Shown here: one piece after another, positions 44,198 through 53,521 of the stretch
How the letters are laid out: every line of letters begins with the position of its first letter
Position numbering within the stretch: the stretch's first letter is position 1
Origin: Lachnospiraceae bacterium MD335
GTDB lineage: Bacteria; Bacillota; Clostridia; Lachnospirales; Lachnospiraceae
Direction of reading: 5' to 3'
NCBI GenBank assembly: GCA_000403335.2
Contig: KE159628.1
Span: 5,001 to 69,000, forward strand
DNA: 64,000 nt
Translations under genes and position numbers: made by a program
Notes under the pieces: model-generated
Seen by the model: only the letters and a program-made list of their open reading frames with translations
Told to the model about the DNA's origin: nothing
The model's database searches: none

Positions 44198-46162
44198 TAT
44201 CTCCGCTCCTGGAGGCATCGGCTTTTCCGCCGTCATCAGCGCAAGATTTCCTTCCGCGTCCTCCGCACACAAAAGCATTCCCTCCGACAGCACGCCCGCC
44301 AGCTTTGCCGGCTTCAAATTCACAAGCACCATCACCTTTTTACCCACCATTTCCTCCGGCGTGTAATAAGCCTTAATGCCTGACACAATCTGTTTTACCT
44401 GCGAACCGATTTTTACCTGGCTGCAAAGCAGCTTTTTCGACTTCGGCACCGCCTCGCACGCGATAATCTCGCCCATCTGAAACTGCATTTTTGCAAAGTC
44501 GTCATACGTGATTTCTGCCTTCGGCTCTATATCAATTACCGCATCATTTATGACACTCGTGTCATTTTCCTGCGCCGCATTCTGCCGCTCGGCAATCTCC
44601 TGTGCCTTTGCCGCAATCTCTTTAGCATCCAAACGCGCAAATAAAATCTCCGGTGCATCCGTTACCTTTGTCCCCGACGTATAGACGCCAAATGTTTTTG
44701 TTGAATCAAAATCGCGGATTTCACTGTTTAACTGCTTCATAATTCTCGCGGCAGTTTCCGGCATAAACGGCTCAAGCAGCCCCGCGCCGATGGAAATGCC
44801 CTCCACAAGATTATACAGCACCGTGGCAAGCCTGTCCTTCTTTGCCTCATCCTTTGCCAGTACCCACGGCTCCGTCTCGTCAATATATTTGTTGCAGCGC
44901 TTAAACAGATTGAAAATCTCCGTCAGCGCATCCGCAACGCGCAGGCTGTCCATTTTTGCTTCTACCTTATCATACGTGCCTGTCGCAACCGCCTTTAAAT
45001 CCTCGTCGACTGCCTCCGCAGCGCCCTTGTCCGAAACCACGCCGCCAAAATATTTATTGCTCATGGAAATCGTCCTGTTGACAAGGTTTCCGAGCGTATT
45101 TGCAAGATCGGAATTTAACCGCTCCACCATCAAATCCCATGTGATGGACCCGTCGTTTTCAAACGGCATCTCATGCAGTACGAAATAGCGCACCGCGTCC
45201 ACGCCGAACACCTCGGCGAGGTCGTCGGCATACATAATATTTCCCTTTGACTTACTCATCTTGTCATTATTCTGCAAAAGCCAGGGATGTCCGAAAATCT
45301 GATGCGGCAGCTCCTCGCCGAGCGCCATCAGGAAAATCGGCCAGTAAATCGTATGAAAACGAATAATATCCTTTCCTATTAAGTGCAGGTCGGCGGGCCA
45401 AAGCTTTCCGAACTGCTCCGAACTGTTTCCGTCTGCATCATAACCGATACCCGTGATATAATTCGTTAACGCGTCAAGCCACACATAGACCACATGCCTG
45501 TCATCAAAGTCAACCGGAATACCCCACTTGAACGACGTACGCGACACACACAAATCCTGAAGTCCCGGAAGAAGAAAATTGTTCATCATCTCATTTTTTC
45601 TCGATACAGGCTGAATGAACTCAGGGTGTTTATTGATATGGTCAATCAGTCGGTCGGCATACTTACTCATCTTAAAAAAATATGCTTCTTCTTTCGCAGG
45701 CTTTACCTCGCGCCCACAGTCGGGACACTTGCCGTCCTTCAACTGCGACTCCGTCCAAAAAGACTCGCAGGGTGTACAATAAAGCCCCTCATATGCGCCT
45801 TTGTAAATATCGCCTTGGTCGTAAAGGCGTTTGAAAATCTTCTGTACCTGTTTCTCGTGAAAATCGTCCGTAGTGCGGATAAATTTATCATACGAAATGT
45901 TGAGCATATCGCAAAGCCCTTTGATAACCCCTGCCACATTGTCGACAAACTCTTTTGGCGTCACGCCTGCTTCCGCCGCCTTCAACTCAATTTTCTGTCC
46001 GTGCTCGTCCGTACCCGTTTGGAAAAAAACGTCGCAGCCGTCCTTTCTTTTATACCGCGCAATGCTGTCCGCAAGCACGATTTCATAATTATTTCCGATA
46101 TGCGGTTTGCCCGATGTGTAGGCAATCGCTGTTGTGATATAATATTTGCCCTTATTCTGCAT
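44192..46162 (-). CDS. metG: Methionyl-tRNA synthetase
   Basis: Charges tRNA-Met. 656 residues. HIGH-type motif TSGKPHIGNNYEI, zinc module CTPCESFW...CPDCGRE (about 127-148), KMSKSKGN, anticodon-binding helical domain, and a C-terminal EMAP/tRNA-binding OB domain (MQFQMGEIIACEAVPKSKKL, LVNLKPAKLAGVLSEGML). No T-box or S-box leader was seen upstream. A dispersed palindrome copy is in the linker before the OB domain. Confidence 0.98.
   Translation of the reverse strand: MQNKGKYYITTAIAYTSGKPHIGNNYEIVLADSIARYKRKDGCDVFFQTGTDEHGQKIELKAAEAGVTPKEFVDNVAGVIKGLCDMLNISYDKFIRTTDDFHEKQVQKIFKRLYDQGDIYKGAYEGLYCTPCESFWTESQLKDGKCPDCGREVKPAKEEAYFFKMSKYADRLIDHINKHPEFIQPVSRKNEMMNNFLLPGLQDLCVSRTSFKWGIPVDFDDRHVVYVWLDALTNYITGIGYDADGNSSEQFGKLWPADLHLIGKDIIRFHTIYWPIFLMALGEELPHQIFGHPWLLQNNDKMSKSKGNIMYADDLAEVFGVDAVRYFVLHEMPFENDGSITWDLMVERLNSDLANTLGNLVNRTISMSNKYFGGVVSDKGAAEAVDEDLKAVATGTYDKVEAKMDSLRVADALTEIFNLFKRCNKYIDETEPWVLAKDEAKKDRLATVLYNLVEGISIGAGLLEPFMPETAARIMKQLNSEIRDFDSTKTFGVYTSGTKVTDAPEILFARLDAKEIAAKAQEIAERQNAAQENDTSVINDAVIDIEPKAEITYDDFAKMQFQMGEIIACEAVPKSKKLLCSQVKIGSQVKQIVSGIKAYYTPEEMVGKKVMVLVNLKPAKLAGVLSEGMLLCAEDAEGNLALMTAEKPMPPGAEIQ
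44551..44564. repeat. Palindrome TGACAC-TC-GTGTCA, copy 5
   Basis: Exact copy in the metG linker, encoding NDTSV on the minus strand, with one more complementary pair (A...T) outside the arms. Confidence 0.85.
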
Positions 46163-46293
46163 TGATTTTCATCGCCTTTCCTTATTTCTTTTCATTAACG
46201 CCCATTTTATCATATAACAGGGGGTTTTGTAAACATATGCCCCGTTAACTTTATCAGAACGGCAAATGCTTCGTCTTTTCTGACAATTCAAAG

Positions 46294-46322
46294 TTGACAG
46301 ACAACACCTCAAATTATACAAT
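46294..46322 (+). promoter_or_regulatory. Sigma-A promoter of the LRR protein gene
   Basis: TTGACA, 17 nt, TACAAT; 55 nt before the start codon. Confidence 0.8.
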
Positions 46323-46377
46323 AATTATAGGTAATTATTTGTCTGTTTCAAAATAACACTGCGAAAGGAGAAGTCCT

Positions 46378-47385
46378 ATGAAAAAATTAATCCTGTCCCT
46401 TTTTACTCTGATGTTTATCCTTGTATGCGTACCGGCAGTTCACGCCGATGCAGCCGAAGATAATGCCGTATGGACCAACGCCGGAAATATGACGTGGACC
46501 CTTCAGCGCGACGACGGCACCAATATCACCGTAAAACTAATCGGAAATGTGCTCCATGTACAGGGAACCGGCGCTGTCCCCTCTTATTCACCGGAAGCTT
46601 TGGGGCTCAGACCGTGGCATGTCGCAAACATTTCTGTCTATGAAATCCTTGTCTATGACGGAATTACCGAAATCGGCTCAAGGGCATTTTCCGACATGAC
46701 ATTCCTCAAAAAAGTAACCTTGAATGCAAATGTGTTTATAAAGGACGGCACTGCGTTTGCAGGTGCAGCGGAAGGATGCCGTTTTCATTTTCTTGGCACG
46801 AACATGGCAACCGAACTGATCGGCGGCAAAATCCCCTACACCTCGCTTGACAGCATCGTACATTTTGGACTCGCCAATAACAACGGCTGGTACACCTACA
46901 TCTTTGCCAACCATTATATGAAACGTATGGTAGACCTAAAATCGGGAGGAAAGCTTTTCAACGTGGTCGCATCCGATGATTACGATACCACCGCAAACGC
47001 AAACTATCCGTATATTGACATCACCACAAAAGTAAAAAAGGTTTCCGGCGACCTCCATTATCTCACATCCATCACCACCCAAAGCAATATTCAGGGAAGA
47101 AGCGCACTTGAAGCCTTTGCGATTATGATGGGTGATAACCAGTACGTGGGCGCCTACAACGTGTCCCTTAATTTAAACGATAAGATTGTCAAAAAAACTG
47201 ACACACCTGTCACTTATTCGTTGGAAATTCCAAACGCATATAAATTTCCAAACCGTCATTTTTCCCTAATACAGTTCGGCGAGGGCGTCATCAACGTACT
47301 TACGGACGAGGATGCGGATGACAACACCATGACATTTACCACAAGCTATCCTTCTACCGTATATGCATTAGTTTATCACGATTAA
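46378..47385 (+). CDS. Secreted protein with BspA-type leucine-rich repeat
   Basis: 335 residues. Signal peptide 1-23 (cleavage near VHADA). Residues about 30-145 resemble a BspA-like LRR_5 module (NAGNMTWTLQRDDGTNITVK, VYEILVYDGITEIGSRAFSD, FLKKVTLNANVFI). The C-terminal ~190 residues are sheet-rich and unassigned. No anchor is visible, so it is probably released. AAAGGAGA precedes the ATG and a consensus promoter is upstream. Unrelated in sequence to the FIST gene that follows, from which it is separated by its own promoter. Confidence 0.75.
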   Translation: MKKLILSLFTLMFILVCVPAVHADAAEDNAVWTNAGNMTWTLQRDDGTNITVKLIGNVLHVQGTGAVPSYSPEALGLRPWHVANISVYEILVYDGITEIGSRAFSDMTFLKKVTLNANVFIKDGTAFAGAAEGCRFHFLGTNMATELIGGKIPYTSLDSIVHFGLANNNGWYTYIFANHYMKRMVDLKSGGKLFNVVASDDYDTTANANYPYIDITTKVKKVSGDLHYLTSITTQSNIQGRSALEAFAIMMGDNQYVGAYNVSLNLNDKIVKKTDTPVTYSLEIPNAYKFPNRHFSLIQFGEGVINVLTDEDADDNTMTFTTSYPSTVYALVYHD

Positions 47386-47394
47386 AAAATATAA

Positions 47395-47423
47395 TTGACC
47401 TTTTGTTCTATTATCAGTATAAT
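47395..47423 (+). promoter_or_regulatory. Sigma-A promoter of the FIST/chemoreceptor operon
   Basis: TTGACC, 17 nt, TATAAT; 67 nt before the FIST start codon. Confidence 0.8.
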
Positions 47424-47489
47424 TATATTTATTATTTATTTATCATATCGAAACAAAAGATATGAGATATAAGAAAGGATGGAAGCTGT

Positions 47490-48545
47490 ATGAGGCAGTT
47501 TTTTGGAACAAGTCAGAGCGGAGATTTGGCGGCGGCAGTCCGCAGCTTAAACAACCCGAAATTTATTATGCTCTTATCAAACAGCAATCAGTTTGAAGCA
47601 CATGTAAAAACATTAGAATCCCTATATCCCAAAGTCCCAAGTATCGGCTGCATTGGCATGAGCTACGATACCAATATCACGGAAAACGGCGTCAGCGTAA
47701 TTGCATTTCTCGACGATGTCAGCGCAGCGGCAAACGTGCTTGAGCAGGTGTCTGTCATGCCGGTAAAATACATCGAGCGATTGGAGAAGGATGTCACAAA
47801 AATCGGCGCTTCCGCTCAGGATACCGTATGTATCGATTTTTGCAGCGGCAACGACGCGTGTGTCCTCACAACCATTTATTCCTGCCTGAAGCACAGAGGC
47901 ATTCAGCTCGTGGGCGGAACCGGGGACGGCGGAAAGGTATCCGCAAACGGCAAGGTTTACCATGACGCTGTAGCTTACGCACTCGTTAAAAACCACGGCG
48001 GCCGCGTCAAAACATATAAGGAAAATATTTATCACAAGCTTGGCAATTACCGTTTTATCGCATCCAATACGGACCGTGCAAACTACATAATCGGCACACT
48101 CAACGGAATCCCTGCAAAACAGGTGTACAAGGATATTCTTCATGTGACCGACGAGGGAATCCTCACGCAGACCTTCAAAAATCCGTTTGGAAAAATAGAC
48201 GGAAACGACACCTGTATTATTTCTATTAAAGAAGTCAGCGGAAACGCATTGGCATGCTTCCGCCAGGTAAACGACTCCGACGTTTTGATTTTATTGGAAT
48301 TAGGGGACTACAGAGCAACCGTAAGAAATACGATTGAGACTATTCGACGCGAATTTCCGAAGCGTTCCGCGGTTTTTTCTGTAAATTGTCTGTTCCGGTA
48401 TAAGCTTTTTTGCGAGCATAACTACATGAATGCGTATCTGAAGGATATGGGAGCGCTTGGCGCTCACGCCGGTCTTGTCGGATACGGAGAACATTACAAC
48501 AACCGCTTTGTCAACCAGTCGATGACTTGCGTTGTGTTTGAATAA
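47490..48545 (+). CDS. FIST-domain sensory protein
   Basis: 351 residues, cytoplasmic. The FIST N domain covers about 5-200 (FFGTSQSGDLAAAVRSL, SIGCIGMSYDTNITENGVSV, GGTGDGGKVSANGKVYHDAV) and FIST C about 210-350 (NGIPAKQVYKDIL, PFGKIDGNDTCIISIKEVSG, GAHAGLVGYGEHY). FIST is a sensory domain thought to bind small ligands such as amino acids. It precedes a soluble chemoreceptor by 15 nt, so the two almost surely work together. AAAGGATGG precedes the ATG. Confidence 0.92.
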   Translation: MRQFFGTSQSGDLAAAVRSLNNPKFIMLLSNSNQFEAHVKTLESLYPKVPSIGCIGMSYDTNITENGVSVIAFLDDVSAAANVLEQVSVMPVKYIERLEKDVTKIGASAQDTVCIDFCSGNDACVLTTIYSCLKHRGIQLVGGTGDGGKVSANGKVYHDAVAYALVKNHGGRVKTYKENIYHKLGNYRFIASNTDRANYIIGTLNGIPAKQVYKDILHVTDEGILTQTFKNPFGKIDGNDTCIISIKEVSGNALACFRQVNDSDVLILLELGDYRATVRNTIETIRREFPKRSAVFSVNCLFRYKLFCEHNYMNAYLKDMGALGAHAGLVGYGEHYNNRFVNQSMTCVVFE

Positions 48546-48560
48546 AGGAGGTAGCGCATC

Positions 48561-49487
48561 ATGTTTTCAAAAAAGAGTCGGGGAAAAGCGGGACAATCTA
48601 ACAACCTTTATCCGGTCCTGCATGTGACAAGCAGTTTAAACGACTACCAAAAACAGCTTGCACAAAAAGAAGTAGAATCCTTATCGGAACTGAGTATGGT
48701 CAGCAGCTCCTTTGCAGGCGTACTCAACGAAGCGGAAAACTTTCAGGCACAATTGCAGGATTTTGGTGACTCATTTTCCAGTGTTAATCAGGCGGCAAGC
48801 CAGTTTGCACAGGTAAAAGAGGATATTGCCCAAACCGTGTCCGGTGCGCAGGACCGGGTGGAGGAGCTTAAAATGACCTCCGCAAAGGTACAGGAATCCT
48901 ACAGCGCAATGGAAAGCACTTTCGAGCAGCTTCAGCTCGCCGTAAGGGATATTAAACGGTGTATGGGAAAAATCGTATCTATTGCGGACGAAACAAATAT
49001 CCTTGCTTTAAACGCGTCAATTGAGGCAGCAAGAGCCGGCAGCCACGGCAAAGGCTTTGCAATTGTTGCGGAAAAGGTTGGCGAACTTGCCAAGGAAATC
49101 AAAGGGTTAACGGATGACGTTGATCTGAGCGTACATAATGTGGAAGAAGGCGCAGGTCAGTTAAGCGACAGCATCATGGCGTCGCAAGAGGCATTGGGAC
49201 ATGGCTATGACATTGTTAACAATACTTCCAAATCATTTGAGCAGATTACGGAAGCCGCAGAAGGCGCATCATCCGTACAATCGGACATTTCCGATGTTAT
49301 CATTGATTCGCAGAGTAAACTGCAGTTACTTTGTCAATTTTTTGACAAGATAAAATACCAGTATCAGGAGGTTGTAAAGCACATCGACCGTGCAAGCAGC
49401 CTTGGCACGACAAAGAGTACAATGTTTGAGGATATGAACAATATGCTCTCCCAAATCGAGCCAATGATGAAAGATACGGACGCTTAA
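48561..49487 (+). CDS. Cytosolic methyl-accepting chemotaxis-type protein
   Basis: 308 residues with no transmembrane helix. Long coiled coil with the chemoreceptor signalling tip [20 protein letters not shown] followed by [20 protein letters not shown] (about 139-180). Only a short N-terminal region precedes the coil, so sensing probably occurs through the FIST partner. AAAGGAGG precedes the ATG. No cheA/cheW gene is in the window; the protein may dock to a distant array or control another output. Confidence 0.92.
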   Translation: MFSKKSRGKAGQSNNLYPVLHVTSSLNDYQKQLAQKEVESLSELSMVSSSFAGVLNEAENFQAQLQDFGDSFSSVNQAASQFAQVKEDIAQTVSGAQDRVEELKMTSAKVQESYSAMESTFEQLQLAVRDIKRCMGKIVSIADETNILALNASIEAARAGSHGKGFAIVAEKVGELAKEIKGLTDDVDLSVHNVEEGAGQLSDSIMASQEALGHGYDIVNNTSKSFEQITEAAEGASSVQSDISDVIIDSQSKLQLLCQFFDKIKYQYQEVVKHIDRASSLGTTKSTMFEDMNNMLSQIEPMMKDTDA

Positions 49488-49496
49488 ATATTTTAG

Positions 49497-49534
49497 AAAA
49501 ACGGCAGTTCCCTTTTTGGGTTTCTGCCGTTTTT
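49497..49534 (+). terminator. Terminator after the chemoreceptor gene
   Basis: Perfect arms AAAAACGGCAG / CTGCCGTTTTT with an inner CCC...GGG, followed by a T-rich stretch; typical Rho-independent terminator and usable from both strands. Confidence 0.85.
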
Positions 49535-49561
49535 AACATTGTATTTTTGTATTTTTTCTGT

Positions 49562-50929
49562 CTATATTTTAATCTTCGTCCATTTGCCCGAATTAAACCG
49601 AATGGAAGTCAACAGAAATCTTGAAATCTGATCTGCCAGCACGCCGAGCCAAATTCCGGTGATGCCCCATTTCAGCACAATCCCGCACAAATACGAAAAA
49701 CCGGTTCGAATAATCGTAACGCTAAGCGTCGAAACAAATGCCGTATAGCGCGTGTCACCTGCTCCGCGCAGACATCCCATGTAAATCACCTGTGCCACCT
49801 GAAACAGCACAATAAAAATAATCACATTCACTATCCGAACGCCATACGCCACAATATCGTCCTCCACAAAAAACAGACGATACAGCGCCTCCCCGCCAAA
49901 GAAATACAAAACGGCAAGCGTCACCGCGATACACAGCCCGATACGCCGGCATACTCTTCCATAAAGCTTTGCCCGCTCCGCCGAACCTTCGCCAAGACTC
50001 TTTCCAATCAGCGCTACTGCCGCCACCTGCATTCCGTCGCCAAACGAAAATGTCAGCGCCATAATATTCATGCCCACCTGATGCGCCGCCATCGCCGCAG
50101 TTCCCATGCCAGCCGCCATCATTGCAGTTGACATGAACCCAATACGCATCAGTATCTGCTCGATAAATACCGAATATCCCACATGAATAATACGCTTTAA
50201 CTGCGCAAACGAAGGTTTGATTTTCTCCGCGATAATGTATGGTATGCTCACAAAATTGTCCCGCTTCATCAGGGAATGCACACTCATAACACACGCAATT
50301 ACCGTACCGAACACCGTCGCAATCGCAGCTCCGTGAATACCGAGCGCCGGAAAACCGAAATGTCCGTTGATTAACAGGTAGTTTCCGATTACGTTAACCA
50401 CATTTGAGACAATATTGGTGCGCATCGCGATTTTTGTGTTGCCCGAACCGCGCTGCGCCGCGTTAATCACAATGGAAAGCACGTTAAACACCGCACCGCC
50501 CATAATAATCCGAAAATAAATAACTGCCGTGCCATGCGTATCCTGCTCGGAACCGCAAAACCGGATAATCTCGTTTGCAAAGCCCACCAAAAGTACCGAT
50601 ACCACTGCCACCGACGCCAGCGTAAACAAAACCGCCGCTAAGAGCAGCTCGTTTGCTTCCCGCTTTTTCTTCTCACCGCGCCGTCTCGCCACAAGTGCAG
50701 ACAAGGACACGTTCACGGCAAGAAACAGCGCCAGCCCCATAAATTTCGGCTGCGTTGTCAAACCCACAGCCGCTACTGCATACGAGCCGATTGAGCTTAC
50801 CATAAGCGAATCGACCAGTCCTGCCAATGCCACAAAAAATGACTCGCATACCGCAGGCCATGCCATTTGGATGGTCTCCCCTATGACTTCCCTGGAAGCC
50901 TGCACTCTGTTCTCCTTACTTTTATTCAT
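49562..50929 (-). CDS. MATE-family efflux transporter
   Basis: 455 residues, 12 predicted helices in two similar halves (MAWPAVCESFFVALAGLVDS in the first, RIIHVGYSVFIEQILMRIGF in the second). Cation-coupled multidrug or metabolite exporter; substrate unknown. An inserted Lys/Arg loop RRRGEKKKRE lies between helices 2 and 3. The site upstream (AAGGTGTG) is weak. Confidence 0.93.
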   Translation of the reverse strand: MNKSKENRVQASREVIGETIQMAWPAVCESFFVALAGLVDSLMVSSIGSYAVAAVGLTTQPKFMGLALFLAVNVSLSALVARRRGEKKKREANELLLAAVLFTLASVAVVSVLLVGFANEIIRFCGSEQDTHGTAVIYFRIIMGGAVFNVLSIVINAAQRGSGNTKIAMRTNIVSNVVNVIGNYLLINGHFGFPALGIHGAAIATVFGTVIACVMSVHSLMKRDNFVSIPYIIAEKIKPSFAQLKRIIHVGYSVFIEQILMRIGFMSTAMMAAGMGTAAMAAHQVGMNIMALTFSFGDGMQVAAVALIGKSLGEGSAERAKLYGRVCRRIGLCIAVTLAVLYFFGGEALYRLFFVEDDIVAYGVRIVNVIIFIVLFQVAQVIYMGCLRGAGDTRYTAFVSTLSVTIIRTGFSYLCGIVLKWGITGIWLGVLADQISRFLLTSIRFNSGKWTKIKI

Positions 50930-50990
50930 CTGTTATTCACACCTTATTCTGTTTTTTATCCAACTGCAGCAGCAAGGAATAACATCTGCA

Positions 50991-51023
50991 AAAGCGTGTA
51001 CGGTTTGTCACCATACACGCTTT
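50991..51023 (-). terminator. Hairpin between the DUF3006 and MATE genes
   Basis: Perfect 10-bp arms AAAGCGTGTA / TACACGCTTT, 13-nt loop, in the 132-nt gap. No U run follows, so termination is uncertain. Confidence 0.5.
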
Positions 51024-51061
51024 ACGCATTTTTCCTTAAAGCAGTTATACCCAAATCAATT

Positions 51062-51244
51062 CTACTCAATTTGAGTATACTCCATCATCTCATACAGAAG
51101 CCTTGAACCCTCCGCTATCTCCGCAGGAAGCAGCGCCCTTGCAACGCATTTCGCCTCTTCGGACGCATCGCCCTCCTCCCGCCTGAGATATGCATAGTCG
51201 CCCTCAAGACGTTCCACAACATAATAAATCTTGTCCAGCAGCAT
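51062..51244 (-). CDS. DUF3006-like small protein
   Basis: 60 residues with the DUF3006 pattern: YYVVERLEGDYAYLRREEGD, then ARALLPAEIAEGSRLLYEM. A small beta-rich domain of unknown function found singly or next to metallo-beta-lactamase genes. GGAGG precedes the ATG. It follows the RpiB-like gene by 49 nt. Confidence 0.75.
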   Translation of the reverse strand: MLLDKIYYVVERLEGDYAYLRREEGDASEEAKCVARALLPAEIAEGSRLLYEMMEYTQIE

Positions 51245-51293
51245 ACAGCCTCCATTCCTGATAAACCTGCGAACGATTGCACAAATTTCTTTC

Positions 51294-51932
51294 TTATGCC
51301 AAAACTGCTTTCACTGCATCAGCAATTTTCTCGTCCTTGCAGTTTGCAAAGAAATATTCCTGAAACTTCTCGCCGCTTAGCGCACCCTTGCACAGCTCCC
51401 TGTCAAGCTTCGGCAGAATGTCACAAAGATTCGCATGTGTCACGGTCTTTACCTCGTCAAGAATTTTTTTATTTCTCTGCTCCGGTACGACACGCTCCTT
51501 CGGGTATCCGCCTCCGCCCGGCGTACAAAACAGTTTTTCGAATATGTATTCGAGGTTCAATTCTCCGCCCCAGCCGAAGTTTTCCGCAAAGGGAAGCGCA
51601 ACGCAGTTTCCGTCATTAACCTGTGAGAACAGATATGCGTCAAGCGGTGACTCGATGTGTCCGCAAAGCACCTTCGGGAATGAATTGCAGGCAAGCATTG
51701 CACCCTCACCTGTACCGCAGCCCGTAATCACAAAATCTGCGGCTCCTGAATTTAATAAAACTGCGGCAAGAATGCCGTTTTGTACATAAGTAAGCTGGTG
51801 CGCATCCTCCGCCGTGTACATACCGTAGTTAAAAACCTCATGCCCCATCGGTTCCACAACTTTTTTAAGCGTTTCACAAATCATGGCGTTTTTGGCTGCC
51901 TGACTATTTTCGTTAATTAATGCGATTTTCAT
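51294..51932 (-). CDS. RpiB/LacAB-family sugar-phosphate isomerase
   Basis: 212 residues. MKIALINENSQAAKNAMICE start, then GHEVFNYGMYT, the family motif VITGCGTGEGAMLACNSFPK with the catalytic Cys, and a helical C-terminal extension of ~60 residues longer than classical RpiB (about 145). Probably isomerises a pentose or hexose phosphate. The ATG at 51932 has AGGAAG upstream; the longer frame to 52004 lacks one. Confidence 0.88.
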   Translation of the reverse strand: MKIALINENSQAAKNAMICETLKKVVEPMGHEVFNYGMYTAEDAHQLTYVQNGILAAVLLNSGAADFVITGCGTGEGAMLACNSFPKVLCGHIESPLDAYLFSQVNDGNCVALPFAENFGWGGELNLEYIFEKLFCTPGGGGYPKERVVPEQRNKKILDEVKTVTHANLCDILPKLDRELCKGALSGEKFQEYFFANCKDEKIADAVKAVLA

Positions 51933-52122
51933 TTTAACATCTTCCTTTCCTGTTTCTATCTTTTGATACCCTAAGTATATCACCAACCCCCTCATGAATA
52001 CCACTGTTTCTTGAAAATATTTTAATCCGATTCAATTAAATTTACATAACAATTCTATTTTTGGAAAACTTTATAAAAAATTTCTGTTCTTTCATTTTTT
52101 TTTGTATAATTTATACATTTTT

Positions 52123-52176
52123 AATTGCTTTCATAAGCAATTTGGGATATAGTAAAATTACAAGATACATTTTACT
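52123..52176 (+). promoter_or_regulatory. Promoter with two inverted repeats before the alarmone synthetase
   Basis: TTGCTT (52125-52130), 17 nt, TATAGT (52148-52153). AATTGCTT-TCAT-AAGCAATT (52123-52142) covers the -35 and AGTAAAAT...ATTTTACT (52151-52176) begins in the -10. A second TATAAT lies at 52105. The repeats are good operator candidates, but no regulator is identified. Confidence 0.5.
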
Positions 52177-52206
52177 AGTCGATCCAGTCATCAGGAGGTA
52201 TTTAGA

Positions 52207-52941
52207 TTGATTGCAAGGAAAAATGACTATCCGTCAGAACTATTAAAAGAAATGAATACGGAACGAATATACGAGTCCACCCGATCACTTGCCTTCGTAG
52301 CCGCCTCCGCAAAAACCGAGCGCATCTCCCAAGAGGAGTACGACCAGTTAGTTGAGCCTTACCGTGAAGCAATGACCCGCCTTGAGGTTCGCATGAACGG
52401 CTTAAATGAAGATTACCGAAAAAAGTACCGCGATTACCCAATACATAATATACAGGCTCGCATTAAGAGCAGAAAAAGCATTGAGAAAAAACTCGCATTT
52501 CGTGAACTTCCGATTACGGCATACGCCGCCAAAGATAACTTGACAGATATTGCAGGAATCCGCGTCATCTGTTATTTTGTGGAGGATATTTTTAGCATTC
52601 TTTCCCTCGTAAGAACACAGACCGATTTGCTTATCCTGAAAGAAAGCGACTATATCCATTATCCCAAAAGCAGCGGGTACAAAAGTTATCACATGGTTCT
52701 TGGCGTTCCGGTATACCGTATTGAAGGGATGCAGTATTATCCTGTGGAAATTCAGTTCCGCACGCTCGCAATGGATTTGTGGGCAAGTATGGAGCACCGC
52801 ATCTGCTACAAAGGTGAAACCACCGACGAAACGACGGAAGCTTTCCAAAATTATTCCGCGGAGCTTTCCGAGATGGAGCGGCGCATGAAGCATCTGCTCG
52901 ACGAGGCGCGGAGGGATAACCCGCAGGAGCCGATGCAGTAG
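52207..52941 (+). CDS. Stand-alone (p)ppGpp synthetase (RelQ/YjbM type)
   Basis: Small alarmone synthetase that transfers pyrophosphate from ATP to GDP/GTP. 244 residues, starting at a TTG with AGGAGG 8 nt upstream. RelA/SpoT synthetase domain: IKSRKSIEKKL, LTDIAGIRVICYFVEDIFSI, SDYIHYPKSSGYKSYHMVL and VEIQFRTLAMDLWASMEHRI. No hydrolase domain. It shares motifs with the receiver-fused enzyme at 14907-15977. Its N-terminal ~75 residues are unlike that protein. Confidence 0.93.
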   Translation: MIARKNDYPSELLKEMNTERIYESTRSLAFVAASAKTERISQEEYDQLVEPYREAMTRLEVRMNGLNEDYRKKYRDYPIHNIQARIKSRKSIEKKLAFRELPITAYAAKDNLTDIAGIRVICYFVEDIFSILSLVRTQTDLLILKESDYIHYPKSSGYKSYHMVLGVPVYRIEGMQYYPVEIQFRTLAMDLWASMEHRICYKGETTDETTEAFQNYSAELSEMERRMKHLLDEARRDNPQEPMQ

Positions 52942-52973
52942 CTTTGTTTGTTAACAACTTTTTCTCCTTTCTT

Positions 52974-53007
52974 AAAAGGCAGACCGTTTTTATATGGTCT
53001 GCCTTTT
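52974..53007 (+). terminator. Terminator after the alarmone synthetase
   Basis: Perfect 12-bp arms AAAAGGCAGACC / GGTCTGCCTTTT with a 10-nt loop, followed by ATTATG; usable from both sides. Confidence 0.85.
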
Positions 53008-53047
53008 ATTATGCACACGGGCACGGATCAAAATCTTTCCTGCCCCG

Positions 53048-53506
53048 TTAGTCATTCTCATGAAGCGATGTAATATGTACCGCAATATTACAGTCTGCAA
53101 TAAACTGATAATTCGCCTCAAGCCCATACTCTATTGAAATATGAAGGGCATCTTCTGTCTCCTGCGTCTCAACCTTCTTGGTATCGAGTGCGACCATAAT
53201 ATTCCCAAACGGCGTATGATAATCGGTCATGGTCTTTTTGCCCTCTGAAAACACCATCTGTACGTTTACCGGACCTTTTTTTGAAATCATGAACTCTCTG
53301 TCCCTAAGCTTTAGCAGATTTTTAACCGGTCCCTCAAACCCGTCCACAAGCTCCTCATACAGAATAAAATGTCCGTCATTTTTGTAATAATATTCACCGG
53401 GACAGATTGTCTCTATCGCGTCAAGCTCTTCGTCGCTTGCTGACGCTCTCACATCCACATCGGCAAACTGCAGTCCCCTTATTGACACCAGCACATCCTT
53501 CGTCAT
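53048..53506 (-). CDS. DUF1934 protein
   Basis: 152 residues, lipocalin-like beta-barrel family of unknown function (DUF1934/YwiB). MTKDVLVSIRGLQFADVDV, then EYYYKNDGHFILYEEL, MVFSEGKKTMTDYHTPFGN and the final strand HISIEYGLEANYQFIADCNI. Usually near small metabolic genes in Firmicutes. Follows a 77-residue gene by 15 nt. Confidence 0.85.
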   Translation of the reverse strand: MTKDVLVSIRGLQFADVDVRASASDEELDAIETICPGEYYYKNDGHFILYEELVDGFEGPVKNLLKLRDREFMISKKGPVNVQMVFSEGKKTMTDYHTPFGNIMVALDTKKVETQETEDALHISIEYGLEANYQFIADCNIAVHITSLHEND

Positions 53507-53521
53507 TTATACTATCCTCGC

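Noticed and set aside
46163-46377. T-box or SAM riboswitch in front of metG
   Set aside because: No AGGGTGGNACCGCG T-box sequence or S-box core is present in the 215-nt divergent gap; it holds only the promoter of the LRR gene.
47199-47212. TGACACACCTGTCA as a seventh full palindrome
   Set aside because: One arm base differs; one-mismatch forms are expected at about 0.14 per 64 kb, so it is suggestive only and was not counted.
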